Source: DASQBT01 sp963746955 (GTDB taxonomy: Bacteria > Pseudomonadota > Gammaproteobacteria > Burkholderiales > Thiobacillaceae). From it: a DNA stretch of 64,000 bases. Of the stretch, positions 50,165 through 60,317 are shown piece by piece. The translations under genes were made by a program, and so were the position numbers. Location: NCBI GenBank assembly GCA_963746955.1, contig CAVVDR010000027.1:1-64000 (forward strand), read 5' to 3'. The notes under the pieces are model-generated. The model had not been told where the DNA came from. It saw only the letters and a list, made by a program, of their open reading frames with translations, and ran no database searches. Position 1 is the first letter of the stretch. Every line of letters begins with the position of its first letter.

Positions 50165-51247
50165 CTATTCCATCTCCCCCAAAACCGCCAGTTGCTCGGC
50201 TTGGTGTTCCGCAGCCAGGGCGTCCAGCAGTTCAGTAAGATCGCCATCCATGATGAAGTCGATCTTGTACAGGGTCAGGTTGATGCGGTGGTCGGTGATT
50301 CGCCCTTGGGGAAAGTTATAGGTGCGAATGCGTTCGGAACGATCACCGCTGCCGATCAGGGACTTACGCGTGCTGGCAATCCTGGTCTGTTGCTCGCGCA
50401 TCTGCGCGTCCTTGATGCGCGCCGCCAGAACGGCCATGGCTTGCGCCTTGTTGCGATGCTGCGAGCGGTCATCCTGGCACTCCACCACTATCCCTGTCGG
50501 CAAATGGGTGATGCGCACCGCGGAGTCGGTCTTGTTGATATGCTGGCCGCCCGCGCCGCTGGCGCGGAACGTGTCAATGCGGATGTCAGCCGGATTGATC
50601 TCGACGTCACCGATTTCATCGGCCTCCGGCAATACCGCCACGGTGCAGGCCGAGGTGTGGATGCGGCCCTGGGTTTCGGTGGCAGGCACGCGCTGCACGC
50701 GATGACCGCCGGACTCGAACTTTAGCCGCGAGTAGGCGCCCAATCCCACCACCCGGGCAATGATTTCCTTGTAGCCGCCCAGTTCGGATTCATTGGCCGA
50801 CACCACTTCCACCTTCCAGCCTTGACGCTCGGCGTAACGCGAATACATGCGGAACAAGTCACCGGCAAACAGACCGGATTCATCCCCTCCAGTACCGGCG
50901 CGAATTTCCAGGAAGACGTTGCGCTCGTCGTTGGGATCGTGCGGAATAAGCGCAGTCTGCAACTGAGCCTCCAGGGCCTCCAGGGCTTCCTTGGAGCCTT
51001 CGATTTCGGCTTCTGCCAGTTCCCGCATGTCCGGGTCGGCCAACATGGTCTGGGCCGAAGCGACGTCATTCTCCACCTGGCAATACTTGCGGTACAAGGC
51101 CACCACGGGCGTGATCTCCGCGTGTTCCCGGCCCAGCTTTCGGTAATTCTCCAGATCGGCAACCACATCCTCGCTCGACAGTTCACGGTCAAGCTCCTCC
51201 AGCCGCTGCGACAACTGGCTCAACTTGCGGGCAAGCGAGGCCTTCAT
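50165..51247 (-). CDS. prfA: Peptide chain release factor 1
   Basis: A 360-residue class I release factor with the GGQ motif in RASGAGGQHINKTDSAVRI and the PxT region in RVPATETQGRIHTSACTVAV typical of RF1. It releases peptides at UAA and UAG. ATG overlaps the hemA stop (ATGA). Confidence 0.98.
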   Translation of the reverse strand: MKASLARKLSQLSQRLEELDRELSSEDVVADLENYRKLGREHAEITPVVALYRKYCQVENDVASAQTMLADPDMRELAEAEIEGSKEALEALEAQLQTALIPHDPNDERNVFLEIRAGTGGDESGLFAGDLFRMYSRYAERQGWKVEVVSANESELGGYKEIIARVVGLGAYSRLKFESGGHRVQRVPATETQGRIHTSACTVAVLPEADEIGDVEINPADIRIDTFRASGAGGQHINKTDSAVRITHLPTGIVVECQDDRSQHRNKAQAMAVLAARIKDAQMREQQTRIASTRKSLIGSGDRSERIRTYNFPQGRITDHRINLTLYKIDFIMDGDLTELLDALAAEHQAEQLAVLGEME

Positions 51248-52494
51248 TCAGGCTTGATGTCGTAGAGCTTGTGCAGCAGCGCGGCCAACTGGCTGCGTTC
51301 CTCGTCCGTGGCGTGATGGATGGCGGCGGTGGGGGAGTGAAGCAGCTTGTTGATCAGCGACAGCGACATGGCCTCCATCACTTCCTGTGGGTCGTCACCG
51401 CGCGCCAGCATCTTGTTGGCCTTTTCCAGCTCGTGACGCCGATAACGCTCAGCATGATCACGCAATCCCCGGATGGTGGGGACCATGCCCCGGGTTTCCA
51501 TCCAGTGCATGAAATTGCTGACATTCGTTTCGATGATGGCCTCGGCCTGGGCGACCTGGGCCTGACGGGCGTCCTGACCTTCCCTCACCACCTCTCCCAA
51601 GTTGTCCACGCTGTAGAGAAAGACGTCATCCAGTTCGCCCACTTCAGTTTCCACGTCGCGCGGCACGGCCAGATCCACCATGAAGAAAGGCCGATGCTTG
51701 CGCGCCTTCAAGGCCCGCTCCACCATGCCCTTGCCCAGAATGGGCAACGGGCTGGCGGTGGAAGTGACGATGATGTCGTAATGGGGCAGATGTTCCGGCA
51801 GATCGGCCAGCTCAATCACCCCCGCGTTGAACCGTTCCGCGAGCGGACGGGCCCGTTCCGTCGTACGATTGGCCACCAGGATGCGCTGGGGATGCTGGGC
51901 GGCGAAATGGGTCATGCACAGTTCGATCATTTCTCCCGCGCCGATGAACAGCACGTTCTGTTGCCGAATGCTGGGGAAGATCCGCTCTGCCAGGCGCACC
52001 GCGGCGGCGGCCATGGACACGGAATTGGCGCCGATTTCAGTGGCAGTGCGGACTTCCTTGGCAACCGAGAAGGTGCGCTGGAACAGTTTGTTCAACAGCA
52101 GGCCCAGGGTCCCCGCATCTTGGGCAGTCTTGGCGGCCTGCTTCATCTGGCCCAGGATCTGCGCCTCGCCCAAGACCATGGAATCCAACCCCGAAGCCAC
52201 CCGGAAAGCATGCTTGACCGCCTCACCCTGTGGCAGGCGATAAAGATAAGGCTCCACATTCTCGCGTCTGAGCTGGTGAAAATGGGTCAGCCAACTGACG
52301 GGCGCGTCGGGATCCGGCGTGTGGCAATAAATTTCGGTCCGGTTGCAGGTGGACAGAATCGCCGCTTCCTTGATCTGTGGTTGTCTGTTCAGGTCATGCA
52401 AGGCTTCGGCCATATGCTCGGCGCCAAAAGCCACTCGCTCCCGGATCGAGACCGGAGCCGTGTGGTGATTCACGCCAAACGCAAAGAGCTGCAT
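51244..52494 (-). CDS. hemA: Glutamyl-tRNA reductase
   Basis: The 416-residue protein from ATG 52494 begins MQLFAFGVNHHTAPVSIRER and contains the catalytic Cys in LSTCNRTEIY, the GLDSMVLGEAQILGQ loop, the NADP-binding FIGAGEMIELC and a C-terminal dimerisation helix. It makes glutamate-1-semialdehyde for heme. hemA-prfA is the conserved order. Confidence 0.98.
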   Translation of the reverse strand: MQLFAFGVNHHTAPVSIRERVAFGAEHMAEALHDLNRQPQIKEAAILSTCNRTEIYCHTPDPDAPVSWLTHFHQLRRENVEPYLYRLPQGEAVKHAFRVASGLDSMVLGEAQILGQMKQAAKTAQDAGTLGLLLNKLFQRTFSVAKEVRTATEIGANSVSMAAAAVRLAERIFPSIRQQNVLFIGAGEMIELCMTHFAAQHPQRILVANRTTERARPLAERFNAGVIELADLPEHLPHYDIIVTSTASPLPILGKGMVERALKARKHRPFFMVDLAVPRDVETEVGELDDVFLYSVDNLGEVVREGQDARQAQVAQAEAIIETNVSNFMHWMETRGMVPTIRGLRDHAERYRRHELEKANKMLARGDDPQEVMEAMSLSLINKLLHSPTAAIHHATDEERSQLAALLHKLYDIKPE

Positions 52495-52535
52495 AATCTT
52501 CAGAGACTCCAAATCAGGGCCCAATTTTAACCCAG

Positions 52536-55500
52536 CTATTTGGTGAGGGATGGGCCGGCCGGGGCAACCGAGCGCGGGGGCGGGGAAGCCTGCAAGGGCA
52601 AGACCGGATCGGGACCCTGAGGCAAACTCCCTGGCCCGCTTTCAGGCGGCAGCTTGGGCTCGGCTTCCCGGACCGTGCCTTCTCTGGCTTCCGGTGCCTT
52701 CCTGGGCAACGATTTGGAGGGCAAGGCCTGAACCGCCGGCACTTTCCCTGGCCCTGCTGCACCGGGCTCCTGCTTGGGAAGCGCTGCCCGCACTTCCACT
52801 CTAGGCGCAGACGGCCCCGCGAACAACAGGGGCTGGAGTTGCGGCAAGAGCTTGCGCAGGATCTGCGCCGTCATGGCGCTGGTAAACTCGTAATTGGCCG
52901 CCTCCGGTCCCGGCACCAGAGCCGTCAGAGTGCCGAAGTATCGATCTCCCAGATAAAACACAAAGGTCGCCGTCCGGTTGACGACGCGCGATTCCAGAAG
53001 CTCACCATGCGGACCGTAGTGTTCAAACCGGTGGTCGCCGGTCCCGGTCTTTCCGCCCATGGCAATAGGCTGGCCAGCGCCATCCTTTAGGGCGCCGGCC
53101 AGCCTTACTGCCGTACCGCCCTCCACCACGCCGCGCAAAGCCGTTCTTATCACCCGGGCCACTTCGACAGGGAACATTTTCTCGCCCTGCGGTAACTGGC
53201 GGGCGAATTCGGTGGCATAGGGCGTACCTGCCGCAAACGACAGGCGGGTCAGGCTGACCATCGGCAGCCGCACCCCATCATTCACAATGATGCTCATCAA
53301 TTCCGCGAGGGCAGCAGGGCGGTCGCCCGAGCTGCCGATCGCGGTAGCATACGAGGGTGTCAAATTGTCAAATGGGTAGCCCAGCCGCCTCCAGTCCTTC
53401 AGCAAGGTCTCGAAAGCCTCCACCTCCATCAGACTTTGAATACGAATATCCTGGGCATTCTTTCTACTGGTCCTGAACAGCCAGTCATATACCTCCACCC
53501 GCTCATTGGCACTGCTTGCGACCACATCGTCGAACGAGGCCTTGGGATGGCTGTGCAGGTATTTCACCAGCCACAGTTCCAAAGGGTGAATCTGGGTCAC
53601 GTAGCCACGATCCGCCAAACTGAGCCCGGCCGTGTCCATGGAATAGAACAAGGCCTCCAGGCTGGATTGCCGGAGTGCAATTGCCTGTGACACATGGGCC
53701 TGCAGCGCGCTGACAAACGCGGCTACGCCTGATTGCGGTTCAAGATAACGAAATATCGCGCTGAAGCGCCGGGAGCTCTTGCCTGCCCGCTGGTAGAGCT
53801 CTTCAGTCATGTCGGCGGCGGATTGGCGCCGGTGCCGCTCATAGAAACGACGCAGAAATACCTTCCCCTCCTGATCGACGAAGCGCAGCAGATAAGTTCG
53901 GCGCGCCGGATTATTTGCGTCACCCAGAACTTTGGCGACCGTCCCCGGACTGTGTTCCATGTAGTGGCGCGCCACATCGCGCATCAGGCGAATGAACACC
54001 AGGTTGACCGACCTTTGCGTCGCCTGCCAAAGGTCCAGGACCTGCTTGTCGTCGTCCGGGTCGAAGTTCTTGAAGGTGTGTACGCCGCCGCCGGTATAGA
54101 ACGGCTCCGGTGCGGCCGAATAGCGCCGCGCCATGGCCGCATCGAGCATTGCGGCCAGGCTTCTGTCCTGAGCACTGAGCAGGTATTCAGTCGCCCATAG
54201 TGCCAGCGCATCCCGCCGTGACTGGGCTTGGACGCGCAGTTGTTGAGGCGTCATGGCGCTGAAGTCCTGGTGCAGTTGCGTAATTATTTCCAGATAACTG
54301 ACCAGGGTGCGCAGTTTTGCGGTGGAGCCCAGATCAAGCTTGGTTTGTTGATTAATGTCGAAGGGCTGATTGAGGTTGTCAGCCTGGACTCTGAGGAGAT
54401 TTCCCTGCGGGGCTTTTTCGTACAGGTTGAAACTGTAAATGATCTTCTTGAGGTCATTGTCCGGCTTGAGCAAGCGCTTTCCGAACAGGCCAGCCTCGGC
54501 CGCCTTGGCCGGGTCTGCCAATCCGATCAGGTAATCGCTGACAATTTTTTGCGCCCGCCCGTTCAGGGTACTCTGCGCGGTCAGGTCCAGCCGGTCCAGG
54601 TCATACAAGCGATCGAGCTCCAACAAACCGGCCAACCTCGTGCGCAGAGCACTCTGTGCCTTTTGCGTGGCGAATGGGGACGGGGGTGAATCCCTGCGCT
54701 CCGTCCAGGGTCGCAGCGTAACCTTCTTCGCCTTGTCCCGCAGGGCACTGGAAATCACCCCCGCATCGGCCAGCAAGTCCAGATGCACATTGGTATAGCT
54801 GTCCAGCAGAGTGCGGTTCCTGACCAGATAGTAGGAAGGCTTGCGCTCCGCCACCAGCAGGGATAGCGCGTGCTTCAGTGCAATCGCGGTGCCACGGTCC
54901 GGCGTCTTGTCCGCCCGCTTCAGGTCACGGTTGACGAGATCAAAGTCGAGCCCATACCACGCCCACAACCCGTCGCCCAGGCCGTTCACTTCGCCGAATT
55001 TCGGCGCCGCGGCGAGCGGTACGGTATTCAAATAGTCCCGCACAATGCGCTTGCGCGTGGGCAGGGTGTTTATCCCGTCGAGGTAGGCCCGCAGGCTGGC
55101 TGATCCCATTTGTCTGAGCTTGTCCAGCATGCCCAGGGTCACCCCATCAGGCGAATGGCGATATTTTTCGATTTGGGTTGGCAGGGTGCTTCCGCCCGGC
55201 ACGCTATGTGCCCGATTCACCAGGCTATAGACCTTTTCCAGAAGCGCCTCCCCCAGTCGATTCCATTCCACCGCCGGGTTCTTGCTGGGAAAACGCTCGC
55301 TCAGCAGTTCCCGGTTTTCAATAAACAGCAGGCTGTTGGCCAGCACCGGCGGCACGTCTTCAAAGCGGGCATAGACCCGTTGCGGATAACGCGACTGAAA
55401 CAGGGGCGCGCCGTCGCTATCGAGCAGGGTCAGACCACCCTGATTCTTTTCCCGGTAAGGCGGGTTCAACCCCAGATCCTGGACCCTGACCATCTGGATG

Positions 55501-55790
55501 CTGACCTTGGCCTGTTTTTCGATCAGCCAGCCCTGACGCTCGAGCCGCTCGGCGTAGCTGGGAATCTGGCTGTATCCCATACGCAGATCATAGGGGCCCG
55601 CCCTGGGAAAACGGATCCGGTCCGAGCTTCCGGTCTGCAGGACATAGGTCATCTTCCTGGCGATGCTGGAGAAATACTTGGCCTGAATATCCGATGACAG
55701 CAATTCCCACACCAGAATGCCCACCCCTGCGAAAACAATCAGCAGCAGCACCCCCAGGGAAACAAGCAGACGACGCGGGTAGCGGTGCAT
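52536..55790 (-). CDS. Large penicillin-binding protein with divergent GT51 domain
   Basis: A 1084-residue membrane-anchored protein (TM at about 9-31). The glycosyltransferase region (about 140-260) keeps GGSTLPTQIEK, but the catalytic EDxxF motif reads ENRELL. The transpeptidase domain has SxxK as STAKL in LGSTAKLRTLVS and KTG as GGKTGTGDHR. The last 80 residues are proline-rich. It probably cross-links peptidoglycan; the glycosyltransferase may be altered. It is longer than PBP1A-type enzymes because of an inserted region in the transpeptidase part. Confidence 0.85.
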   Translation of the reverse strand: MHRYPRRLLVSLGVLLLIVFAGVGILVWELLSSDIQAKYFSSIARKMTYVLQTGSSDRIRFPRAGPYDLRMGYSQIPSYAERLERQGWLIEKQAKVSIQMVRVQDLGLNPPYREKNQGGLTLLDSDGAPLFQSRYPQRVYARFEDVPPVLANSLLFIENRELLSERFPSKNPAVEWNRLGEALLEKVYSLVNRAHSVPGGSTLPTQIEKYRHSPDGVTLGMLDKLRQMGSASLRAYLDGINTLPTRKRIVRDYLNTVPLAAAPKFGEVNGLGDGLWAWYGLDFDLVNRDLKRADKTPDRGTAIALKHALSLLVAERKPSYYLVRNRTLLDSYTNVHLDLLADAGVISSALRDKAKKVTLRPWTERRDSPPSPFATQKAQSALRTRLAGLLELDRLYDLDRLDLTAQSTLNGRAQKIVSDYLIGLADPAKAAEAGLFGKRLLKPDNDLKKIIYSFNLYEKAPQGNLLRVQADNLNQPFDINQQTKLDLGSTAKLRTLVSYLEIITQLHQDFSAMTPQQLRVQAQSRRDALALWATEYLLSAQDRSLAAMLDAAMARRYSAAPEPFYTGGGVHTFKNFDPDDDKQVLDLWQATQRSVNLVFIRLMRDVARHYMEHSPGTVAKVLGDANNPARRTYLLRFVDQEGKVFLRRFYERHRRQSAADMTEELYQRAGKSSRRFSAIFRYLEPQSGVAAFVSALQAHVSQAIALRQSSLEALFYSMDTAGLSLADRGYVTQIHPLELWLVKYLHSHPKASFDDVVASSANERVEVYDWLFRTSRKNAQDIRIQSLMEVEAFETLLKDWRRLGYPFDNLTPSYATAIGSSGDRPAALAELMSIIVNDGVRLPMVSLTRLSFAAGTPYATEFARQLPQGEKMFPVEVARVIRTALRGVVEGGTAVRLAGALKDGAGQPIAMGGKTGTGDHRFEHYGPHGELLESRVVNRTATFVFYLGDRYFGTLTALVPGPEAANYEFTSAMTAQILRKLLPQLQPLLFAGPSAPRVEVRAALPKQEPGAAGPGKVPAVQALPSKSLPRKAPEAREGTVREAEPKLPPESGPGSLPQGPDPVLPLQASPPPRSVAPAGPSLTK

Positions 55791-55802
55791 GGAAAAGAAG
55801 GG

Positions 55803-56705
55803 TTACACCCAGTCCTTGCGCAGCAGGAAATCCGTATACAGCCGCGCTTCCGGCGTACCCGGCTGGGGTTTCCAGTCGTAGCGCCATTTGACGATGGGCG
55901 GCAGTGACATGAGGATGGATTCGGTGCGGCCGCCCGACTGCAAACCGAACAGCGTTCCGCGATCGAAAACCAGATTGAACTCCACATAACGGCCGCGGCG
56001 ATAGGCCTGGAAATCGCGTTCCCGCTCGCCATAGGCGTGGTCCTTGCGGCGCAGCAGAATAGGCTCGTACGCCGGGAGAAAATGGTCGCCCACCGACTTC
56101 ATCACGGCAAATGCGCGGTCAAATCCGCCTTCGGAAAAATCGTCGAAAAACAGGCCGCCCACGCCGCGCGGCTCGTTGCGATGTTTGAGAAAGAAATATT
56201 CATCACACCACTTCTTGAAGCGCGCATGCAGGCCGTCGCCATGCGGCGCCAGCGCCTGCCTGCACGTGGCGTGGAAATGCACCGCATCGTCCTCGAAGCC
56301 GTAATAGGGCGTCAGATCCATGCCGCCGCCAAACCACCACACCGGCTGTTCGCCCGCCTTTTCAGCGACGAACAGGCGAACATTCATGTGCACCGTGGGC
56401 GCAAAGGGATTGCGCGGATGCAAGACCAGTGACAGGCCCATGGCCTCCCAGGCCCGACCGGCCAACTCCGGCCTCTGCGCGGTAGCCGACGGCGGCAGTT
56501 GGCTGCCCAGCACATGGGAGAAATTCACTCCGCCCCGCTCCAGCACACGGCCTTCCTCGATCAGGCGGGAGATGCCGCCGCCGCCCTCCGGACGATCCCA
56601 CTGGTCGGTTCTGAACGGCATACCATCGATGTCTTGCAGACGGCTAACGATGCGATCCTGCAGATCCAGCAGGTAGTGCTTCACTGCGGTTTTTGCAAAC
56701 GGCAT
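55803..56705 (-). CDS. hemF: Oxygen-dependent coproporphyrinogen III oxidase
   Basis: A 300-residue protein: GGGGISRLIEEGRVLERGGV NFSHV, VHMNVRLFVAE, WWFGGGMDLTPYYGFEDDA, HFHATC and FSEGGFDRAFAVMKSVGDHF, then RRGRYVEFNLVFDRGTLFGL Q. It converts coproporphyrinogen III to protoporphyrinogen IX with oxygen, which indicates an aerobic or facultative lifestyle. Start and tsaC stop share one base. Confidence 0.98.
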   Translation of the reverse strand: MPFAKTAVKHYLLDLQDRIVSRLQDIDGMPFRTDQWDRPEGGGGISRLIEEGRVLERGGVNFSHVLGSQLPPSATAQRPELAGRAWEAMGLSLVLHPRNPFAPTVHMNVRLFVAEKAGEQPVWWFGGGMDLTPYYGFEDDAVHFHATCRQALAPHGDGLHARFKKWCDEYFFLKHRNEPRGVGGLFFDDFSEGGFDRAFAVMKSVGDHFLPAYEPILLRRKDHAYGERERDFQAYRRGRYVEFNLVFDRGTLFGLQSGGRTESILMSLPPIVKWRYDWKPQPGTPEARLYTDFLLRKDWV

Positions 56706-57244
56706 TAGGGCCTCAATATTTTTCCGGACAGCAAATCAATCAGGGTGGAGGGGCGCTTGCGCGTGCCAATTCGTCCCGCCAGCACCCAAACGCGAGCGCC
56801 GAACATTTTGCGGCATTCCCGGGCAGTTTTCGCAGGATGGCCGCCACTTTTATTTGCGCTGGTGGAAACTAGCGCCGATTCCAAGTCCCGGCAAAGCTTC
56901 GCCGCCGGAGGATGTGCCGTTACCCGCACCGCCAGGCCCGGATTGCCTCCACGCAGCCAGGCCGCCCGGCGCCGGGCAGGGAGAATCCAGCTGACCGGGC
57001 CAGGCCAAGTGGCCATTACCCGCGACATATCGGCTTCGCCCAGGGGCAGAACAAACGGGCGAAAACGCTCGAACCGGTCTGCAATCAGAATCAGCCCCCT
57101 GGATGCCGGCCGGCGCTTGAGACGCGCGAGGTGTCGAACTGCCCGGGGATTGAGGGGATCACAGCCCAGTCCGTAACAGGATTCGGTCGGGTAGGCAATC
57201 AGTCCGCCCCGTCTGAAATGGGCGCACAGCGCCTCGCGATTCAC
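56705..57244 (-). CDS. tsaC: TsaC/YrdC threonylcarbamoyl-AMP synthase
   Basis: A 179-residue protein with GGLIAYPTESCYGLGCDPLN, KRRPASRGLILIAD, the ALVSTSANKSGGHPAKTARE motif and PGPVSWILPARR. It makes threonylcarbamoyl-AMP for tRNA t6A. It is the short YrdC-type form. ATG overlaps the purD stop (ATGA). Confidence 0.95.
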   Translation of the reverse strand: MNREALCAHFRRGGLIAYPTESCYGLGCDPLNPRAVRHLARLKRRPASRGLILIADRFERFRPFVLPLGEADMSRVMATWPGPVSWILPARRRAAWLRGGNPGLAVRVTAHPPAAKLCRDLESALVSTSANKSGGHPAKTARECRKMFGARVWVLAGRIGTRKRPSTLIDLLSGKILRP

Positions 57245-58515
57245 TTCTTGCGTTCAAGCGCCCGCCAGCCAATATCCTTGCGGTACTGCATGCCAGAATA
57301 TCGAATGCCGGTCACCACATCATAGGCCCGCTTCTGCGCAATCTTGACGTTGTCGCCCAGGGCCGTTACCGCCAACACCCGACCGCCGCTGGTTACAAGC
57401 TGGCCATCATGCAGGGCAGTGCCAGCGTGAAAGACCTTGCAGTCCTCCAGCTCGTCCGGCAGCCCTTCGATCGCATCTCCCTTGCGCGGATTTTCCGGGT
57501 AGTCTTGTGCCGCCAGCACCACGGCCAGGGCGGTGCGCCGATCCCACTCGGCCTCGATGAGGTCCAGCTTCCCATCGACCGCGTGCTCAATCAAACTTGC
57601 CAGATCTGACTTGAGTCGCAACAGGATGGGTTGGGCTTCCGGATCGCCCATGCGGCAATTGAATTCCAGCACCTTGGGAATGCCCGACTCGCTGATCATC
57701 ACGCCGGCATATAGAAATCCGGTGTACGGCTGGCCATCCCGGGCCATGCCAGCTACTGTCGGCATGATCACTTCGCGCATGATGCGCGCATGCAATTCCG
57801 GCGTTACCACTGGTGCCGGGGAATAAGCTCCCATCCCGCCCGTGTTGGGGCCCAGATCCCCATCGAGAAGCCGCTTGTGGTCCTGGCTGGAAGCAAGGGG
57901 AAGGACGTGCTTGCCATCCACCATCACGATGAAGCTGGCTTCCTCACCGCCCAGGAATTCTTCGATGACCACGCGGGCGCCCGCCTGGCCCAGCTTGTTG
58001 TCGGCCAGCATCATGTTCACCGAGGCGTGGGCTTCATCCAGAGTCTCGGCCACCACCACGCCTTTGCCGGCAGCCAGGCCATCTGCCTTGATGACGATGG
58101 GAGCGCGCTGTTCATCCAAATAAACATGGGCCGCGGCGACATCGGTAAAGCTTCGGTATTCTGCCGTGGGGATGCGGTGACGAATCATGAACTGCTTGGC
58201 AAAGTCCTTGGAGCCTTCCAATTGGGCGGCGGCCCGGGTGGGACCGAAAATTCTCAGCTTCTCCGCGTGAAAGGCATCCACCACGCCCTCCGACAGGGGG
58301 GCCTCCGGTCCCACTACGGTCAGCCCGATCCTTTCCCGTTTGGCAAATTCCACCAAGGAGGGTATCGCGGTCTGGGGCAGGTTTATCATCCCCGGTTCCC
58401 GGGCCGTGCCGCCATTGCCTGGCATCACGTACACGCACTGCACTTTGGGAGACTGGGCCAGCTTCCATGCCAAGGCATGTTCGCGTCCGCCGGAACCGAT
58501 TACCAGTACCTTCAT
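57241..58515 (-). CDS. purD: Phosphoribosylamine-glycine ligase
   Basis: A 424-residue ATP-grasp enzyme: MKVLVIGSGGREHALAWKLA, VVGPEAPLSEGVVD, KADGLAAGKGVVVAETLDEA, DHKRLLDGDLGPNTGGMGAY SPAP and EFNCRMGDPEAQPIL. It makes GAR in purine synthesis. It lies 114 bp after purH, as often in proteobacteria. Confidence 0.98.
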   Translation of the reverse strand: MKVLVIGSGGREHALAWKLAQSPKVQCVYVMPGNGGTAREPGMINLPQTAIPSLVEFAKRERIGLTVVGPEAPLSEGVVDAFHAEKLRIFGPTRAAAQLEGSKDFAKQFMIRHRIPTAEYRSFTDVAAAHVYLDEQRAPIVIKADGLAAGKGVVVAETLDEAHASVNMMLADNKLGQAGARVVIEEFLGGEEASFIVMVDGKHVLPLASSQDHKRLLDGDLGPNTGGMGAYSPAPVVTPELHARIMREVIMPTVAGMARDGQPYTGFLYAGVMISESGIPKVLEFNCRMGDPEAQPILLRLKSDLASLIEHAVDGKLDLIEAEWDRRTALAVVLAAQDYPENPRKGDAIEGLPDELEDCKVFHAGTALHDGQLVTSGGRVLAVTALGDNVKIAQKRAYDVVTGIRYSGMQYRKDIGWRALERKK

Positions 58516-58629
58516 TGGGTGTCAGGAGTCAGCGAGGGGTATGGCGTGAGACACAAGAAGCAAGGAAGCCGAGTATGACCGACGATGGATTCTACTCCCC
58601 GCTCCCCACTCATTTCTCCCCACCATCCA

Positions 58630-60189
58630 CTAGTGCCGGAAGTGCCGGTGTCCGGTAAACACCATGGCGATGCCATGTTCATCCGCTGCTCCGATCACCT
58701 CCCCATCCTTCACACTGCCGCCGGGCTGAATCACGGCTTTCGCCCCGGCCTGCGCCAGCACATCCACGCCATCACGGAACGGGAAGAAGGCATCCGATGC
58801 AACCGCACAGCCCGTCAGTTGCAGGCCCGCATTGTCCGCCTTGATGACGGCAATCCGGGTCGAGTCCACCCGGCTCGTCTGACCCGCGCCCACGCCCAGC
58901 GTCTGGCCCCCTGCGGCGAAAACGATGGCGTTCGATTTGACGAACTTGGCCACCTTCCAGGCAAACAGCATGTCCTCGATTTCCTGCTCGGTTGGCTGAC
59001 GCCTGCTCACGACTTTCAGATCATTTCGGGAGACGTTAAAGGTGTCCGCTGTCTGTACCAGCAGACCCCCGCCCACGCGCTTGAGTTCAAGACGATTGCA
59101 GCCCTGGGACAAGGACAAGGCAAGGACACGCACATTCTGCTTTCTCATCAACAGGGTGCGCGCCTCGGCAGTATAAGCGGGCGCGATCAGTACTTCGAGA
59201 AACTGGCCGGAAACAGCCTCGGCGGTAGCGCCATCCACCTCGCCGTTGAAGGCGATGATGCCGCCGAACGCCGCGGTGGGATCAGTGGTAAAGGCCTTGC
59301 GGTACGCTTCCAGCAAAGTGCCCGCCACCGCCACGCCGGAGGGATTGGCATGCTTGATGATGACACAGGCTGGCGCGCTGAACGTCTTGACGCATTCCCA
59401 GGCTGCGTCGGCGTCGCCGATATTGTTGTAGGACAATTCCTTGCCCTGCAATTGGACATAGTGTGCCAGGGACCCGGGCGCCGGGTCCGGATCCCGGTAA
59501 AACGCAGCGGCCTGGTGAGGATTCTCGCCATAACGCATGGCCTGGACCCGAATGAAATTCAGGTTGAGCTGTTCGGGAAACAGTCCGGGGTGGTCGGCTT
59601 CATCGAGGCTGGTCAGATAGTTGGATATGGCGGCATCGTAGGCCGCGGTGTGGGAAAACGCTTTCTTGGCCAGCTTGAAACGCGTCACGCGGCTAAGCGT
59701 GCCGCCGCCCGACACCATTTCTGCCAGGATGGCGGGGTAATCCGCCGGATCGGTCACGATCGCAACTGCACCATAATTCTTGGCCGCAGAGCGCACCATG
59801 GCTGGGCCGCCGATGTCTATGTTTTCGATCGCATCGCCCAGCGTGCAATCAGGCTTGGCTATGGTCTCTCGGAACGGGTAGAGGTTCACGCATACCAGGT
59901 CAATGTTCGGTATGCCGTGGGATTGCATGGTTGCCGCATGCTCTGGCAGATCTCGCCGCGCAAGTATTCCGCCATGAATTTTCGGGTGCAGGGTCTTGAC
60001 CCTTCCGTCCAGCATTTCCGGAAAGCCCGTGTATTCTGCGACTTCGATCACAGGCACCCCATTCTCTGCCAGCATTTTCGCAGTACCGCCAGTCGAAATG
60101 ATTTCCACGCCCTGGCTGGCTAGCTGTTGGGCAAAGTTGAGCACGCCGGACTTGTCCGACACGCTGATCAAGGCGCGTTGAATCTTCAC
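58630..60189 (-). CDS. purH: Bifunctional AICAR transformylase/IMP cyclohydrolase
   Basis: A 519-residue enzyme. The N-terminal MGS-like domain has SVSDKSGVLNFAQQLASQGV EIISTGGTAK and KTLHPKIHGGILARRD; the C-terminal transformylase has CVIIKHANPSGVA and AFGGIIAFNGEVD. It catalyses the last two steps of IMP synthesis. Confidence 0.98.
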   Translation of the reverse strand: MKIQRALISVSDKSGVLNFAQQLASQGVEIISTGGTAKMLAENGVPVIEVAEYTGFPEMLDGRVKTLHPKIHGGILARRDLPEHAATMQSHGIPNIDLVCVNLYPFRETIAKPDCTLGDAIENIDIGGPAMVRSAAKNYGAVAIVTDPADYPAILAEMVSGGGTLSRVTRFKLAKKAFSHTAAYDAAISNYLTSLDEADHPGLFPEQLNLNFIRVQAMRYGENPHQAAAFYRDPDPAPGSLAHYVQLQGKELSYNNIGDADAAWECVKTFSAPACVIIKHANPSGVAVAGTLLEAYRKAFTTDPTAAFGGIIAFNGEVDGATAEAVSGQFLEVLIAPAYTAEARTLLMRKQNVRVLALSLSQGCNRLELKRVGGGLLVQTADTFNVSRNDLKVVSRRQPTEQEIEDMLFAWKVAKFVKSNAIVFAAGGQTLGVGAGQTSRVDSTRIAVIKADNAGLQLTGCAVASDAFFPFRDGVDVLAQAGAKAVIQPGGSVKDGEVIGAADEHGIAMVFTGHRHFRH

Positions 60190-60317
60190 AGGATCCGATA
60201 TCCAGGTCGTATTGACACCAATCTCGTGTCAGCGAGGGAACGTATGGGGAGGCAACCGGTGAAGCAAGACGCGCCAAGGGTTGCTGCTGGAAATTAGTGT
60301 CAACACGCTCCGCCGGG

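Noticed and set aside
48880..50247. A 455-residue minus-strand frame over sqr
   Set aside because: Complement of the sulfide:quinone oxidoreductase gene; no family motifs on the minus strand.
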